Part shown: positions 21,453-31,335 of the stretch, piece by piece
How positions within the stretch are numbered: the stretch's first letter is position 1
How the letters are laid out: each line of letters opens with the position of its first letter
Assembly: GCA_015143295.1 (NCBI GenBank)
Contig: JABCRI010001446.1
Coordinates: 1-64,000 of the forward strand
Direction: 5' to 3'
Origin: Tetracentron sinense
Taxonomy: Eukaryota > Streptophyta > Magnoliopsida > Trochodendrales > Trochodendraceae
DNA length: 64,000 nucleotides
Notes under the pieces: model-generated
What the model saw: only the letters and a program-made list of their open reading frames with translations
Databases searched by the model: none
What the model was told of the DNA's origin: nothing
Made by a program: the position numbers and the translations under genes

Positions 21453-22429
21453 TCGTGTTTTTTTCAGAATTTTCATTAAGGGCTTTTTCGTCTTTTGGGG
21501 GTTAAACCCTTCCTCCTTAAGGCTTGCTCGAGCCTTTAGGGCTTCATTCACAGAACTTAAGGGATTTTGAGAGATAGAGAGAAAGGAGAAGGGGATTTGC
21601 AACTAGGGTTTTCCATTGGAGAAGAAATCAAAGGGGTTTAAGAACCCTAGCTCACCCCAACTCGAGTTGCTTCAAGTTCAAGGCTCCAGCTCGTGTGGGG
21701 ACTCATTCTCCAAGCTAGGGCAGCGATCCTACGGCGTTTTTGAAAAGGGCTTCTTCCCCAACTCAAGTCCCCTTAAAGCAAAGGCTTCCTCCTTCCAAAT
21801 AGAGCTTTTATTTCAAGGTTTCTTCAACATCAAGCCTTGATCTAAGGTTAGTACACTCTACTAACTTCCCTTAGCAATAATCTAGATTTTTTATTGTGAA
21901 ATGTGACTCTTGATAGTATGTTTTCTTCCTTACAAAATGTATCATCTTCACTAAATATAAACAAGATAAGAAAAAGGTATGGATGTGTGGATGGGATGTC
22001 GATTGAGGCGATTGGATGCCGTATGGATGTTGTGTGATGTGTGAAAAGGAAAATGAAAGATGGGCACTTTACAAATAACGAATGTACCTTGATGTCTTGA
22101 TGAAAAATACGCACTAAATAAGGGAAATAGAAGGACTAAGAAATGTGGCCCACCGGGTGTTTGATAAAATGACTAAACAAGGGATAAATGGACTTAATGA
22201 AGAAAATGGAAATAGAAATTGTGTAAATGTTCTTAGAAATGATAAATTGCTCAAATGTGCTATATGTTGCCTAAATTTTCATACCTCTATGTTAAAGATT
22301 GAAATGCCATAGTCATGTGATCCGCCCATTCAAGTATGTCATCATGATTACCACCATTGACAAGCACACAAGCACGCATGCATGCATGAAACCGGGTTTT
22401 CCAAGATTGTATTTGTATATGATGAAACA

Positions 22430-22765
22430 AGAACATGACAAGGAGGTTGGTAGCCCAGGAAGGGTGCTAGCCTCTGGCTCACAAGTGAAATGAAACAAGA
22501 ACATGACAAGGAGGTTGGTAGCCCCAGGAAGGGTGCTAGCCTCTGGCTCACAAGTGAAATGAAACAAGAACATGACAAGGAGGTTGGTAGCCCAGGAAGG
22601 GTGCTAGCCTCTGGCTCACAAGTGAAATGAAACAAGAACATGACAAGGAGGTTGGTAGCCCAGGAAGGGTGCTAGCCTCTGGCTCACAAGAGAAATGGAA
22701 CAAGAACATGACAAGGAGGTTGGTAGCCCAAGGAAGGGTGCTAGCCTCTGGCTCACAAGTATACA
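22430..22765 (+). repeat. Five-unit hairpin array in the D 5' LTR
   Basis: Five units of 68-69 bp. Each has arms GAGGTTGGTA and TGCTAGCCTC around a CCCAGGAAGG-type loop, then TGGCTCACAAG and a GAAACAAGAACATGACA spacer. Ten positions pair, three of them as G-T on the sense strand. The 3' LTR has six units. Confidence 0.8.
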
Positions 22766-22998
22766 AGTCAAGAACAAATCAAGACACGAAATACAAGACA
22801 AGACACGATACACATACATGAGTTTTACCGAGGTTTTTGCATTCATACACGCATGTCAAGATATGGCTATGTATCTTATGCTTTCACTATTGCTTTAAAT
22901 TAATATCTTGTATTGCTCACTGTTGTTATGCTTTCGCTATTGTTATGGTTAGCTAGTAGTTTGTACTCGCTGAGTATTCCATGCTCAGCCGTACTTTT

Positions 22999-23139
22999 AT
23001 GTCGGCAGGTACTGTGGATGTCCTCGACCCCGAGCCTTGGGTCGAGGAGGAGTATGTAGAGGAGAGGGAGCCACCTATCCCATGGCAGTCTCAGGAGGAT
23101 GGGGACTTGGATGTGTGGCCATACCTCGACTACTGTTGA
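22999..23139 (+). CDS. Small LTR-encoded frame, 46 aa (D, 5' LTR)
   Basis: MSAGTVDVLDPEPWVEEEYV, then an acidic and proline-rich stretch, then an end reading WPYLDYC before TGA; 46 codons. The acidic PWVEEEY core and the MSAG start are shared with other LTR families although the surrounding DNA has diverged. No domain is recognised. Confidence 0.45.
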   Translation: MSAGTVDVLDPEPWVEEEYVEEREPPIPWQSQEDGDLDVWPYLDYC

Positions 23140-23420
23140 GAGGAGAGGATTAGAGAGTTCCTTTTGTATTTTGATAGGTGGGCATGTCCACCTTTACTTT
23201 GATTGTATGTGGTATATGTTAACTTGGAATACTATTTGGAGTTATAGAAGAAAAGAAAAGTTGGCTTACGCTTCCGCACTTATGTTTAGTTCCGCGCTCT
23301 GATTTTCATTGAATTATATTATGTTTAGCCTCTTGCATTACAGGATGGTTTGACAGGTACACGTAGTCACCTCTAAAGTATCCCTTAACTCCTAGGGGGT
23401 ATTTTGGGGCGTGACAGAAG

Positions 23421-23432
23421 TGGTATCAGAGC
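23421..23432 (+). other. Primer-binding site of D
   Basis: TGGTATCAGAGC, four bases past the 5' LTR end; initiator methionine tRNA type. The leader from here to the gag ATG (about 310 bp) shows no other frame and ends with TTCTCAG just before the gag start. Confidence 0.93.
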
Positions 23433-23743
23433 TCTAGGCATTAGAGTCCATAGGGTCACTTAGATGATTGAACAAGGTATTAGAATCACCTTAGAGAGTT
23501 GTATTCCAAGTATAGACTAACAAGTTAGTCTTAGTCAAAATGGGTTGAACTTCAACCGAACATAGAGTCCTACGCTAGGAACACGGATTGTATATTATGC
23601 TATTGTGTTATATACCATGTGTACATTATTTGTGTTGTACTTATTAAATGTGCTTGATGAATATGTATTAAGTGAATTGCGAAATTGTACTAAATGCGTA
23701 TCCAAGTTAGACTCATGTTGTATTGTCGTTCTCAGGAGAAATC

Positions 23744-24997
23744 ATGAGACGCAATACTCGGGGTCGCGGGTACAACACGAGGGGTAATGGAGGTGATGCT
23801 CCATCGGGTGATGATCAACCCGACTTTGCCCAAGCATTCGCATCCATAGCCGAGACCTTGGCTATGTTGGCGGCAAGGCAACCGGCCACCCCGCCTAATG
23901 CGGCACTTATACCGGCTCCTCCTAACCGAGCCCAAGCCGGGATAGAAGCTTTCCGGAGGATGAGGCCTCCAACTTTTTGTGGAAGCATTGATCCACTTAT
24001 TGCCGAGGGTTGGATTCGGCAACTTGAGAAGATATTCTCGGTTTTGGCACCTACGGAAGTAGAGAGAGTCACATGGGCTGCCTTTATGCTTGAAGACGAG
24101 GCCGACCATTGGTGGAAGTCTGCACTTCGGACCCGAGAGTTGACCCGGCAAGGCCAAGAATGGACATGGGGAGAATTCTTGGACGTTTTCTACAAGAAAT
24201 ACTTTCCGGTTGGGATGAAAGAAAAGAAAGAAATTGAATTTATTACCTTGGAGCAAGGTAATATGTCTGTAGCGGCTTACGAAGCCAAGTTCTCAGAGCT
24301 ATCTCGATTTGCTCCACACATGATAGCTACCGAGGCTATGAAGGCCCGAAAATTTGAGAGGGGGTTGAAGGCCTACCTCAAGGATCGTGTCTCAATGTTC
24401 CGACATGAGACATATTCAGAAGTTGTGGACAAAGCATTGTTGGCCGAGTCTAATTCCGAAGAGTTCTTTAAGAGAAGAGGAATAGAGAAGGGACAGTCTA
24501 GTAGTTCAGGGGAGAAGAGAGCTAGGACTATGTCTTATCAGTTCGCAGGGCCGGCTCAGTCACAGAGGATGTACTCGGCACCACAGGCTCTCCGCCCTTT
24601 TACTCCACCGACTTTTCGCCCGGCTACCTCGTATGCTCCTCGCCCCGCAGTGACTCAGGCTACGGGTTATACTCCTCCCACTTATTCACATGATGTCTGC
24701 ACCCTTTGTGGAAGGAGGCATCCAGCAGGGGAATGTCGGAAGGCTACAGGAGGCTGTTTTCATTGTGGCGACCAGGGCCACATGATTAGAGATTGTCCCC
24801 GACGTCTATTGCCAGCTCAGTCTTCGGGGAGCAGGCCCCCGATTAGGCAGACATCTCAGCCTAGCTCTTCTCAGGCTTCGAGGGCCTCACAGTCTACCCG
24901 GCCTCCTCGCCCAGCCACACAGGGCCGAGTCTTTGCCTTATCCGAGAGAGACGCACGTGCATCCGACGATGTCGTGCAAGGTACGCACGAATTCTAG
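23744..24997 (+). CDS. gag: Gag of element D, intact
   Basis: 417 residues from MRRNTRGRGYNTR. It has an Ala/Pro linker, then the retrotransposon Gag core with FRRMRPPTFCG, WAAFMLEDEADHWW and FYKKYFPVGMKEKKEIEF, and FAPHMIATEAMKARKFERGL. A Pro/Ser-rich linker and two zinc knuckles follow, CTLCGRRHPAGEC at about residue 319 and CFHCGDQGHMIRDC at about 338. I chose the ATG at 23744 because all copies share MRR(G/N)...RG after a CAG motif. Gag builds the particle and packages RNA. Confidence 0.93.
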   Translation: MRRNTRGRGYNTRGNGGDAPSGDDQPDFAQAFASIAETLAMLAARQPATPPNAALIPAPPNRAQAGIEAFRRMRPPTFCGSIDPLIAEGWIRQLEKIFSVLAPTEVERVTWAAFMLEDEADHWWKSALRTRELTRQGQEWTWGEFLDVFYKKYFPVGMKEKKEIEFITLEQGNMSVAAYEAKFSELSRFAPHMIATEAMKARKFERGLKAYLKDRVSMFRHETYSEVVDKALLAESNSEEFFKRRGIEKGQSSSSGEKRARTMSYQFAGPAQSQRMYSAPQALRPFTPPTFRPATSYAPRPAVTQATGYTPPTYSHDVCTLCGRRHPAGECRKATGGCFHCGDQGHMIRDCPRRLLPAQSSGSRPPIRQTSQPSSSQASRASQSTRPPRPATQGRVFALSERDARASDDVVQGTHEF

Positions 24998-25112
24998 AAT
25001 TTAAATTGTGTAAAATTTCTATAGTTTGCTTTGTGAGTTTCTATACTAAGGGTTACCTGTGTATGATGCTTGTTGTTTGAAATCTACTAATAGTAGTCAC
25101 TTAATCGCACAG
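24981..25112 (+). other. gag-pol spacer of D, intron-like
   Basis: 132 bp starting GTACGCACG right after the conserved SDDVVQ end of Gag and ending CGCACAG right before protease homology. T-rich, as plant introns are. The last few Gag codons and its stop lie inside it. Position and length match the spacers of B, C1, C2 and F. Confidence 0.6.
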
Positions 25113-25123
25113 GCGCTTTATTA

Positions 25124-28100
25124 GTGAACGAATGTCTCGCCCGACTGTTGATCGACACAGGATCCACTCACTCCTTTGTGTCACCTAGTTTCGCGAAGGG
25201 ATTTTTGACTGAGGCTATTCCGTTAGAGCGGGAGTTGACCATTTCAACTCCACTCGGTAAGTCAGTTGACACGAACAAGATATTCAGAGATTGTGTGGTT
25301 CAAGTAGGGGAGAATGAACTAGTGGCCGATCTTCTCATTTTGGATTTCCAAGATTTAGACTTTGACGTCATTCTTGGTATGGATTGGTTGGCAAGCCATC
25401 ACGGGCATGTTGCGTGTTTTGAAAAGATGGTGAATTTCAAGCCGGAAGGGGGTAAGCCTTTTCACTTCCGAGGATTAAGAGAGAGGGACATTGCTCGCCT
25501 CGCAGCCTTGAGTATAGCACACCCAGAAGCTCAAAACTCATCGGCTATTCCAGTTGTGAGTGAGTTCTTAGATGTGTTCCCGGAAGAACTTCCCGGATTA
25601 CCTCCTGATAGAGAGATTGAATTCGCTATAGAGCTTGCTCCGGGTACCGCTCCGATTTCAAGGGCACCATATAGAATGGCCCCTATAGAGCTTGAAGAAT
25701 TAAAGAAGCAGATTGAGGAGTTACAACAACTTGGTTTCATCCAACCAAGTGTCTCGCCGTGGGGAGCTCCGGTTCTCTTTGTGAAGAAGAAGGACGGGTC
25801 TATGAGGATGTGTATAGACTACCGTCAGTTGAACAAGGTAACTATCAAGAATCGTTATCCCTTGCCAAGGATAGACGACTTATTTGACCAACTGAAGGGA
25901 GCGAGATTCTTCTCCAAAATTGATCTTAGATCGGGGTATCACCAATTAAGGATCAAGGCGGAAGATGTTCAGAAGACGGCTTTCAGGACTCGGTATGGGC
26001 ATTACGAGTTCCTTGTCATGCCTTTTGGGCTGACGAATGCACCGGCGGCATTCATGGATTTGATGAACCGGGTGTTCCGATCTTACTTGGATCGATGCGT
26101 GATTGCATTCATTGATGACATTTTGGTGTATTCCCAGACACGGGAAGATCACGCACGAGACCTCCGTCTTGCTCTGGAGATGTTGAGAGAGCATAGGCTA
26201 TATGCCAAATTGAGTAAGTGCGAGTTCTGGCTAGAGAAATTCGCATTTCTTGGACACGTGGTGTCGGCCGAGGGTATTTCTGTAGATCCAGCCAAGGTTG
26301 AGGCAGTCATGAGTTGGGAGAGGCCCAAGAGCGTTACGGAGATACGTAGTTTCCTCGGATTGGCAGGCTACTACCGGAGATTTGTGGAGGGATTCTCCAG
26401 TCTGGCTGCACCTCTCACCTACTTGACAAGGAAAAATGCAAAGTTCAGTTGGAGTGACCGATGTGAAGTAAGTTTCCAAGAGTTGAAGAAACGCCTCACC
26501 ACAGCCCCTGTCCTTACTGTGCCATCCGGACATGGTGGTTATGAGGTATATAGCGATGCTTCGCATATCGGACTTGGGTGTGTCCTTATGCAGCATAAGA
26601 AAGTCATTGCCTACGCATCAAGACAATTGAAGGAGCATGAAAAGAATTACCCCACTCACGACTTAGAACTCGCCGCAGTTGTGTTTGCATTGAAGATTTG
26701 GCGACATTATCTTTATGGGGAACAATTTGAGGTATTCACAGATCATAAAAGCCTTAAGTATTTGTTTTCCCAGAAAGAGTTGAACCTGAGGCAAAGAAGA
26801 TGGGTAGAATTTTTGAAAGACTATGAGTGCTCCATTCAATACCACCCGGGCAAGGCAAATGTAGTAGCCGATGCTCTTAGCCGGAAGCCTACTGGACTTT
26901 TGGCGCATATGATGCTGAAGGAGTGGAGATTGCTGGAGGATGCATCCAACCTCGACATCAGTTTTAGTCTCCCTACCTATGGGCCGGTAATGGCTAGCAT
27001 CACAGTTAGGCCATTTATGTTGAGCATGATCCAGGAGTTGCAGGAAATGGATGCCGAACTACTTTCTTGCCGAGACAAGTCAGTTAAAAGTGGCAGTAAG
27101 GACTTTATGGCGAGGGAAGATGGAATTATCACTTTCAAGGGAAGAGTATGTGTCCCAGCCGATGAGAAGCTTAAGCGAGAAATCTTGTACGAGGCTCACC
27201 GGTCCAAGTACACCGTTCACCCCGGGGGTACCAAAATGTATAGGGACTTGAAGAAGCATTTTTGGTGGCGGAACATGAAGCGAGAAATAGCGGAGTATGT
27301 GTCTAAATGCTTGGTGTGCCAACAAGTCAAAGCCGAACACAGGAGACCGGCTGGACTTTTGCAGTCCCTCCCTATTCCCGAGTGGAAATGGGAACATATC
27401 TCTATGGACTTTATCGTGGGGTTGCCGAAGACGGTTAGGAAGACCGATGCTATATGGGTAGTTGTTGATAGACTCACGAAGTCCGCTCATTTCTTACCGT
27501 ACCGGACTACATTCAACTCCAATCAGTTAGCGGAGCTATACATCAAGGAAATAGTCCGATTACACGGGGTGCCAGTGAGTATTGTGTCGGATAGAGACCC
27601 AAGATTCACATCCAGGTTTTGGAAAAGTTTTCAAGGTGCAATGGGCTCCCGATTAGACTTTAGCACAGCTTTCCACCCACAGACCGACGGGCAAACCGAG
27701 AGGGTGAATCAGGTTATTGAAGATATGCTCCGAGCATGTATGCTAGACTTCAAGGGAAGTTGGGAAGATCACCTACCTTTGGTGGAATTCGCTTACAACA
27801 ATAGTTATCAAGAAAGCATACAAATGGCGCCTTTCGAGGCTTTGTACGGAAGAAGTTGTAGATCCCCGTTGTATTGGGATGAAGTGGGAGAAAGAAAGAT
27901 TTTGGGCCCCGAGTTAATTGAACAAACCGCGGATAGGGTCAAGCTTATCCGGGAGAGGTTGAAGACCGCACAAGACAGACAGAAGAGCTATGCCGACAAC
28001 CGAAGGAGGGATCTTGAATTCCGAGTCGGTGGTTTTGTGTTTGTAAGGATTTCACCGACCAAAGGTGTTATGCGATTCGGGAAGAGAGGCAAGCTTAGCC

Positions 28101-28444
28101 CGAGATATGTGGGTCCGTTCGAGATCATTTCTAGAGTTGGCGAGGTGGCTTACCGTGTTGCTTTGCCCGCTCACATGGCGGCGGTCCACAACGTGTTTCA
28201 TATCTCCCAGCTTCGGAAGTACATCCCGGATCCTTCTCACGTCATCGAGCTTGATCCAGTTGAGATTCGAGAGGATCTCACTTTGGTTGAGAAGCCGGTT
28301 CATATTTTGGATCGAAGAGACCAAGTACTTCGCAACAAGACTATTCCGCTAGTTCTCGTCCAATGGCAACATCACGCTCGAGAAGAGGCTACATGGGAAC
28401 GTGAGGCCGAAGTCAAGGCGAAGCACCCCGAGTTGTTTGAATGA
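25124..28444 (+). CDS. pol: Pol polyprotein of element D, intact
   Basis: 1106 residues. Protease DTGSTHS at about 11-17. RT with [18 protein letters not shown] at about 220 and the FIDDILVYS catalytic site at about 328. RNase H with VYSDASH at about 473 and [11 protein letters not shown] at about 537. Integrase zinc domain with HRSKYTVH at about 691 and CLVCQQ at about 729; core with [17 protein letters not shown] and [14 protein letters not shown]. Chromodomain-like end from about 1054 ([13 protein letters not shown] to HPELFE). Motif order and tail place it in the chromovirus branch, Tekay/Del-like. Pol copies the RNA and integrates the DNA. Confidence 0.95.
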   Translation: MNECLARLLIDTGSTHSFVSPSFAKGFLTEAIPLERELTISTPLGKSVDTNKIFRDCVVQVGENELVADLLILDFQDLDFDVILGMDWLASHHGHVACFEKMVNFKPEGGKPFHFRGLRERDIARLAALSIAHPEAQNSSAIPVVSEFLDVFPEELPGLPPDREIEFAIELAPGTAPISRAPYRMAPIELEELKKQIEELQQLGFIQPSVSPWGAPVLFVKKKDGSMRMCIDYRQLNKVTIKNRYPLPRIDDLFDQLKGARFFSKIDLRSGYHQLRIKAEDVQKTAFRTRYGHYEFLVMPFGLTNAPAAFMDLMNRVFRSYLDRCVIAFIDDILVYSQTREDHARDLRLALEMLREHRLYAKLSKCEFWLEKFAFLGHVVSAEGISVDPAKVEAVMSWERPKSVTEIRSFLGLAGYYRRFVEGFSSLAAPLTYLTRKNAKFSWSDRCEVSFQELKKRLTTAPVLTVPSGHGGYEVYSDASHIGLGCVLMQHKKVIAYASRQLKEHEKNYPTHDLELAAVVFALKIWRHYLYGEQFEVFTDHKSLKYLFSQKELNLRQRRWVEFLKDYECSIQYHPGKANVVADALSRKPTGLLAHMMLKEWRLLEDASNLDISFSLPTYGPVMASITVRPFMLSMIQELQEMDAELLSCRDKSVKSGSKDFMAREDGIITFKGRVCVPADEKLKREILYEAHRSKYTVHPGGTKMYRDLKKHFWWRNMKREIAEYVSKCLVCQQVKAEHRRPAGLLQSLPIPEWKWEHISMDFIVGLPKTVRKTDAIWVVVDRLTKSAHFLPYRTTFNSNQLAELYIKEIVRLHGVPVSIVSDRDPRFTSRFWKSFQGAMGSRLDFSTAFHPQTDGQTERVNQVIEDMLRACMLDFKGSWEDHLPLVEFAYNNSYQESIQMAPFEALYGRSCRSPLYWDEVGERKILGPELIEQTADRVKLIRERLKTAQDRQKSYADNRRRDLEFRVGGFVFVRISPTKGVMRFGKRGKLSPRYVGPFEIISRVGEVAYRVALPAHMAAVHNVFHISQLRKYIPDPSHVIELDPVEIREDLTLVEKPVHILDRRDQVLRNKTIPLVLVQWQHHAREEATWEREAEVKAKHPELFE

Positions 28445-28540
28445 TTTTATGTATGACTTGTAATTTTGTTTCAAATTGTTATGCTAAGTTGTTTAAATTG
28501 TAAAGCACGCATTGCCCAAATTTCGAGGATGAAATTTTTG

Positions 28541-28554
28541 TAAGGGGGGGAGAA
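28541..28554 (+). other. Polypurine tract of D
   Basis: GGGGGGGAGAA-type purine run immediately before the 3' LTR, primer for plus-strand synthesis. It is preceded by AATTTCGAGGATGAAATTTT, a block shared by most elements here. Confidence 0.9.
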
Positions 28555-30965
28555 TGTAGCACCCCGGACTTTTTCATCCTTAATGAATAGCACCTTCGTA
28601 GCTAATTGGCCGTTTTTGTAGTCTAATTAATAAATAAGGAAGAAATCGGAAATTCCGAAACGTCAGAAATGTGCGTTTTCGAAAGACGAACCCAACGCAA
28701 GTTGAATCGTCGAAATCCGACGAGCGAGTCAAAAGATATGGTCAAAACAGTCCAGACATGTAGAGAACCGATCGCTCGGTTCAATCAGCGATCGATCGGT
28801 CCATAACCGATCGATCGGTAGCTATCGCGCGGTCAGAAATTTTGTATGGGGAAATTTTCCAGAGAGTGAGTTTTTGACCGGTCGATCGGTAGGCAACCGA
28901 TCGATCGGTCATAACCGCCGATCGCTCGGTCTTCGTGTTTTTTTCAGAATTTTCATTAAGGGCTTTTTCGTCTTTTGGGGGTTAAACCCTTCCTCCTTAA
29001 GGCTTGCTCGAGCCTTTAGGGCTTCATTCACAGAACTTAAGGGATTTTGAGAGATAGAGAGAAAGGAGAAGGGGATTTGCAACTAGGGTTTTCCATTGGA
29101 GAAGAAATCAAAGGGGTTTAAGAACCCTAGCTCACCCCAACTCGAGTTGCTTCAAGTTCAAGGCTCCAGCTCGTGTGGGGACTCATTCTCCAAGCTAGGG
29201 CAGCGATCCTACGGCGTTTTTGAAAAGGGTTTCTTCCCCAACTCAAGTCCCCTTAAAGCAAAGGCTTCCTCCTTCCAAATAGAGCTTTTATTTCAAGGTT
29301 TCTTCAACATCAAGCCTTGATCTAAGGTTAGTACACTCTACTAACTTCCCTTAGCAATAATCTAGATTTTTTATTGTGAAATGTGACTCTTGATAGTATG
29401 TTTTCTTCCTTACAAAATGTATCATCTTCACTAAATATAAACAAGATAAGAAAAAGGTATGGATGTGTGGATGGGATGTCGATTGAGGCGATTGGATGCC
29501 GTATGGATGTTGTGTGATGTGTGAAAAGGAAAATGAAAGATGGGCACTTTACAAATAACGAATGTACCTTGATGTCTTGATGAAAAATACGCACTAAATA
29601 AGGGAAATAGAAGGACTAAGAAATGTGGCCCACCGGGTGTTTGATAAAATGACTAAACAAGGGATAAATGGACTTAATGAAGAAAATGGAAATAGAAATT
29701 GTGTAAATGTTCTTAGAAATGATAAATTGCTCAAATGTGCTATATGTTGCCTAAATTTTCATACCTCTATGTTAAAGATTGAAATGCCATAGTCATGTGA
29801 TCCGCCCATTCAAGTATGTCATCATGATTACCACCATTGACAAGCACACAAGCACGCATGCATGCATGAAACCGGGTTTTCCAAGATTGTATTTGTATAT
29901 GATGAAACAAGAACATGACAAGGAGGTTGGTAGCCCAGGAAGGGTGCTAGCCTCTGGCTCACAAGTGAAATGAAACAAGAACATGACAAGGAGGTTGGTA
30001 GCCCCAGGAAGGGTGCTAGCCTCTGGCTCACAAGTGAAATGAAACAAGAACATGACAAGGAGGTTGGTAGCCCCAGGAAGGGTGCTAGCCTCTGGCTCAC
30101 AAGTGAAATGAAACAAGAACATGACAAGGAGGTTGGTAGCCCAGGAAGGGTGCTAGCCTCTGGCTCACAAGTGAAATGAAACAAGAACATGACAAGGAGG
30201 TTGGTAGCCCAGGAAGGGTGCTAGCCTCTGGCTCACAAGAGAAATGGAACAAGAACATGACAAGGAGGTTGGTAGCCCAAGGAAGGGTGCTAGCCTCTGG
30301 CTCACAAGTATACAAGTCAAGAACAAATCAAGACACGAAATACAAGACAAGACACGATACACATACATGAGTTTTACCGAGGTTTTTGCATTCATACACG
30401 CATGTCAAGATATGGCTATGTATCTTATGCTTTCACTATTGCTTTAAATTAATATCTTGTATTGCTCACTGTTGTTATGCTTTCGCTATTGTTATGGTTA
30501 GCTAGTAGTTTGTACTCGCTGAGTATTCCATGCTCAGCCGTACTTTTATGTCGGCAGGTACTGTGGATGTCCTCGACCCCGAGCCTTGGGTCAAGGAGGA
30601 GTATGTAGAGGAGAGGGAGCCACCTATCCCATGGCAGTCTCAGGAGGATGGGGACTTGGATGTGTGGCCATACCTCGACTACTGTTGAGAGGAGAGGATT
30701 AGAGAGTTCCTTTTGTATTTTGATAGGTGGGCATGTCCACCTTTACTTTGATTGTATGTGGTATATGTTAACTTGGAATACTATTTGGAGTTATAGAAGA
30801 AAAGAAAAGTTGGCTTACGCTTCCGCACTTATGTTTAGTTCCGCGCTCTGATTTTCATTGAATTATATTATGTTTAGCCTCTTGCATTACAGGATGGTTT
30901 GACAGGTACACGTAGTCACCTCTAAAGTATCCCTTAACTCCTAGGGGGTATTTTGGGGCGTGACA
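28555..30965 (+). repeat. 3' LTR of D
   Basis: 2411 bp, nearly identical to the 5' LTR. It has six hairpin units at about 29910-30310 instead of five, and it lacks one 21-bp part of the palindrome cluster. Palindromes lie at 28766-28932. Together the two length changes account for the 48-bp difference. Confidence 0.95.
30548..30688 (+). CDS. Small LTR-encoded frame, 46 aa (D, 3' LTR)
   Basis: Same 46-codon frame as in the 5' LTR, MSAG start, PWV core and LDYC end, with one visible difference in the core. In the 3' LTR it would lie in the terminal part of the transcript. Confidence 0.4.
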   Translation: MSAGTVDVLDPEPWVKEEYVEEREPPIPWQSQEDGDLDVWPYLDYC

Positions 30966-31192
30966 CTTCCACTATGGTGAGGTTGGTCATGTGATACCGG
31001 ATTGCCCATGCAAGCAGTCACATACTGGGCTACAGGGAGTCTAACCTCCAGGCAGGCAGACTTTGCTTCAGGGGTCTTCATCTCAAGCTTCCAGATCCTT
31101 GCCGCCCACCCAGCAGCCTTGTCAGGCAAATCAGGGCAGGGTATTTGCTATGATAGATCGAGACGCACAGGCATCTAGCGATGTTGTGCAAG

Positions 31193-31335
31193 GTACGCGC
31201 AAGTTGAAGTTGTTAAAGTTCTAGTGTTGCTATGATGTATTATGTGTATATATTCTATGTGGTGTTTTCCTATGTGTGTATCTACACGTATTAGGTATGA
31301 AGTTATGTTATAACTTGGGTAGTTATAATTGTCAG
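31193..31335 (+). other. gag-pol spacer of C1, intron-like
   Basis: 143 bp, starts GTACGCGC after a DVVQ-like Gag end and finishes ATTGTCAG before protease homology. Same position as in the other copies. Confidence 0.5.

Larger units (their letters stand above)
21054..23416 (+). repeat. 5' LTR of D
   Basis: 2363 bp, TGTAGCACCCCGG to GGGGCGTGACA. In order it has the U3 box with TCGTCGAAATCCGACGA (near 21205), a palindrome cluster at 21267-21452, leader with AAG-GTTAGTA near 21845, the GCGATTGGATGCCG core near 22008, five hairpin units (22430-22765), the GCTGAG hairpin near 22969, and the small frame. Confidence 0.95.
21054..30965 (+). mobile_element. Ty3/gypsy (Tekay-type) element D, whole-looking and very young
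   Basis: A complete 9.9-kb element with LTRs 21054-23416 and 28555-30965, primer site, open gag (23744-24997), 132-bp spacer, open pol (25124-28444), polypurine tract, and a perfect duplication CTTCC at 21049-21053 and 30966-30970. I saw only about a handful of base differences between the LTRs, plus one extra repeat unit and one 21-bp difference. It looks whole, with no obvious break, and inserted very recently. It interrupts the zinc-knuckle region of C1 gag. Confidence 0.95.

Noticed and set aside
21616-21840. 75-codon frame in the D leader, repeated at 29096-29320
   Set aside because: It begins without an ATG, and the homologous stretch in A1 and E is not open in the same frame, so coding is not supported.
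22313-22846. Overlapping frames with SCEPEASTLPG / LVSQRLAPFLG repeats on both strands
   Set aside because: Shadows of the 68-bp hairpin units; the conserved property is stem pairing, not the peptide.
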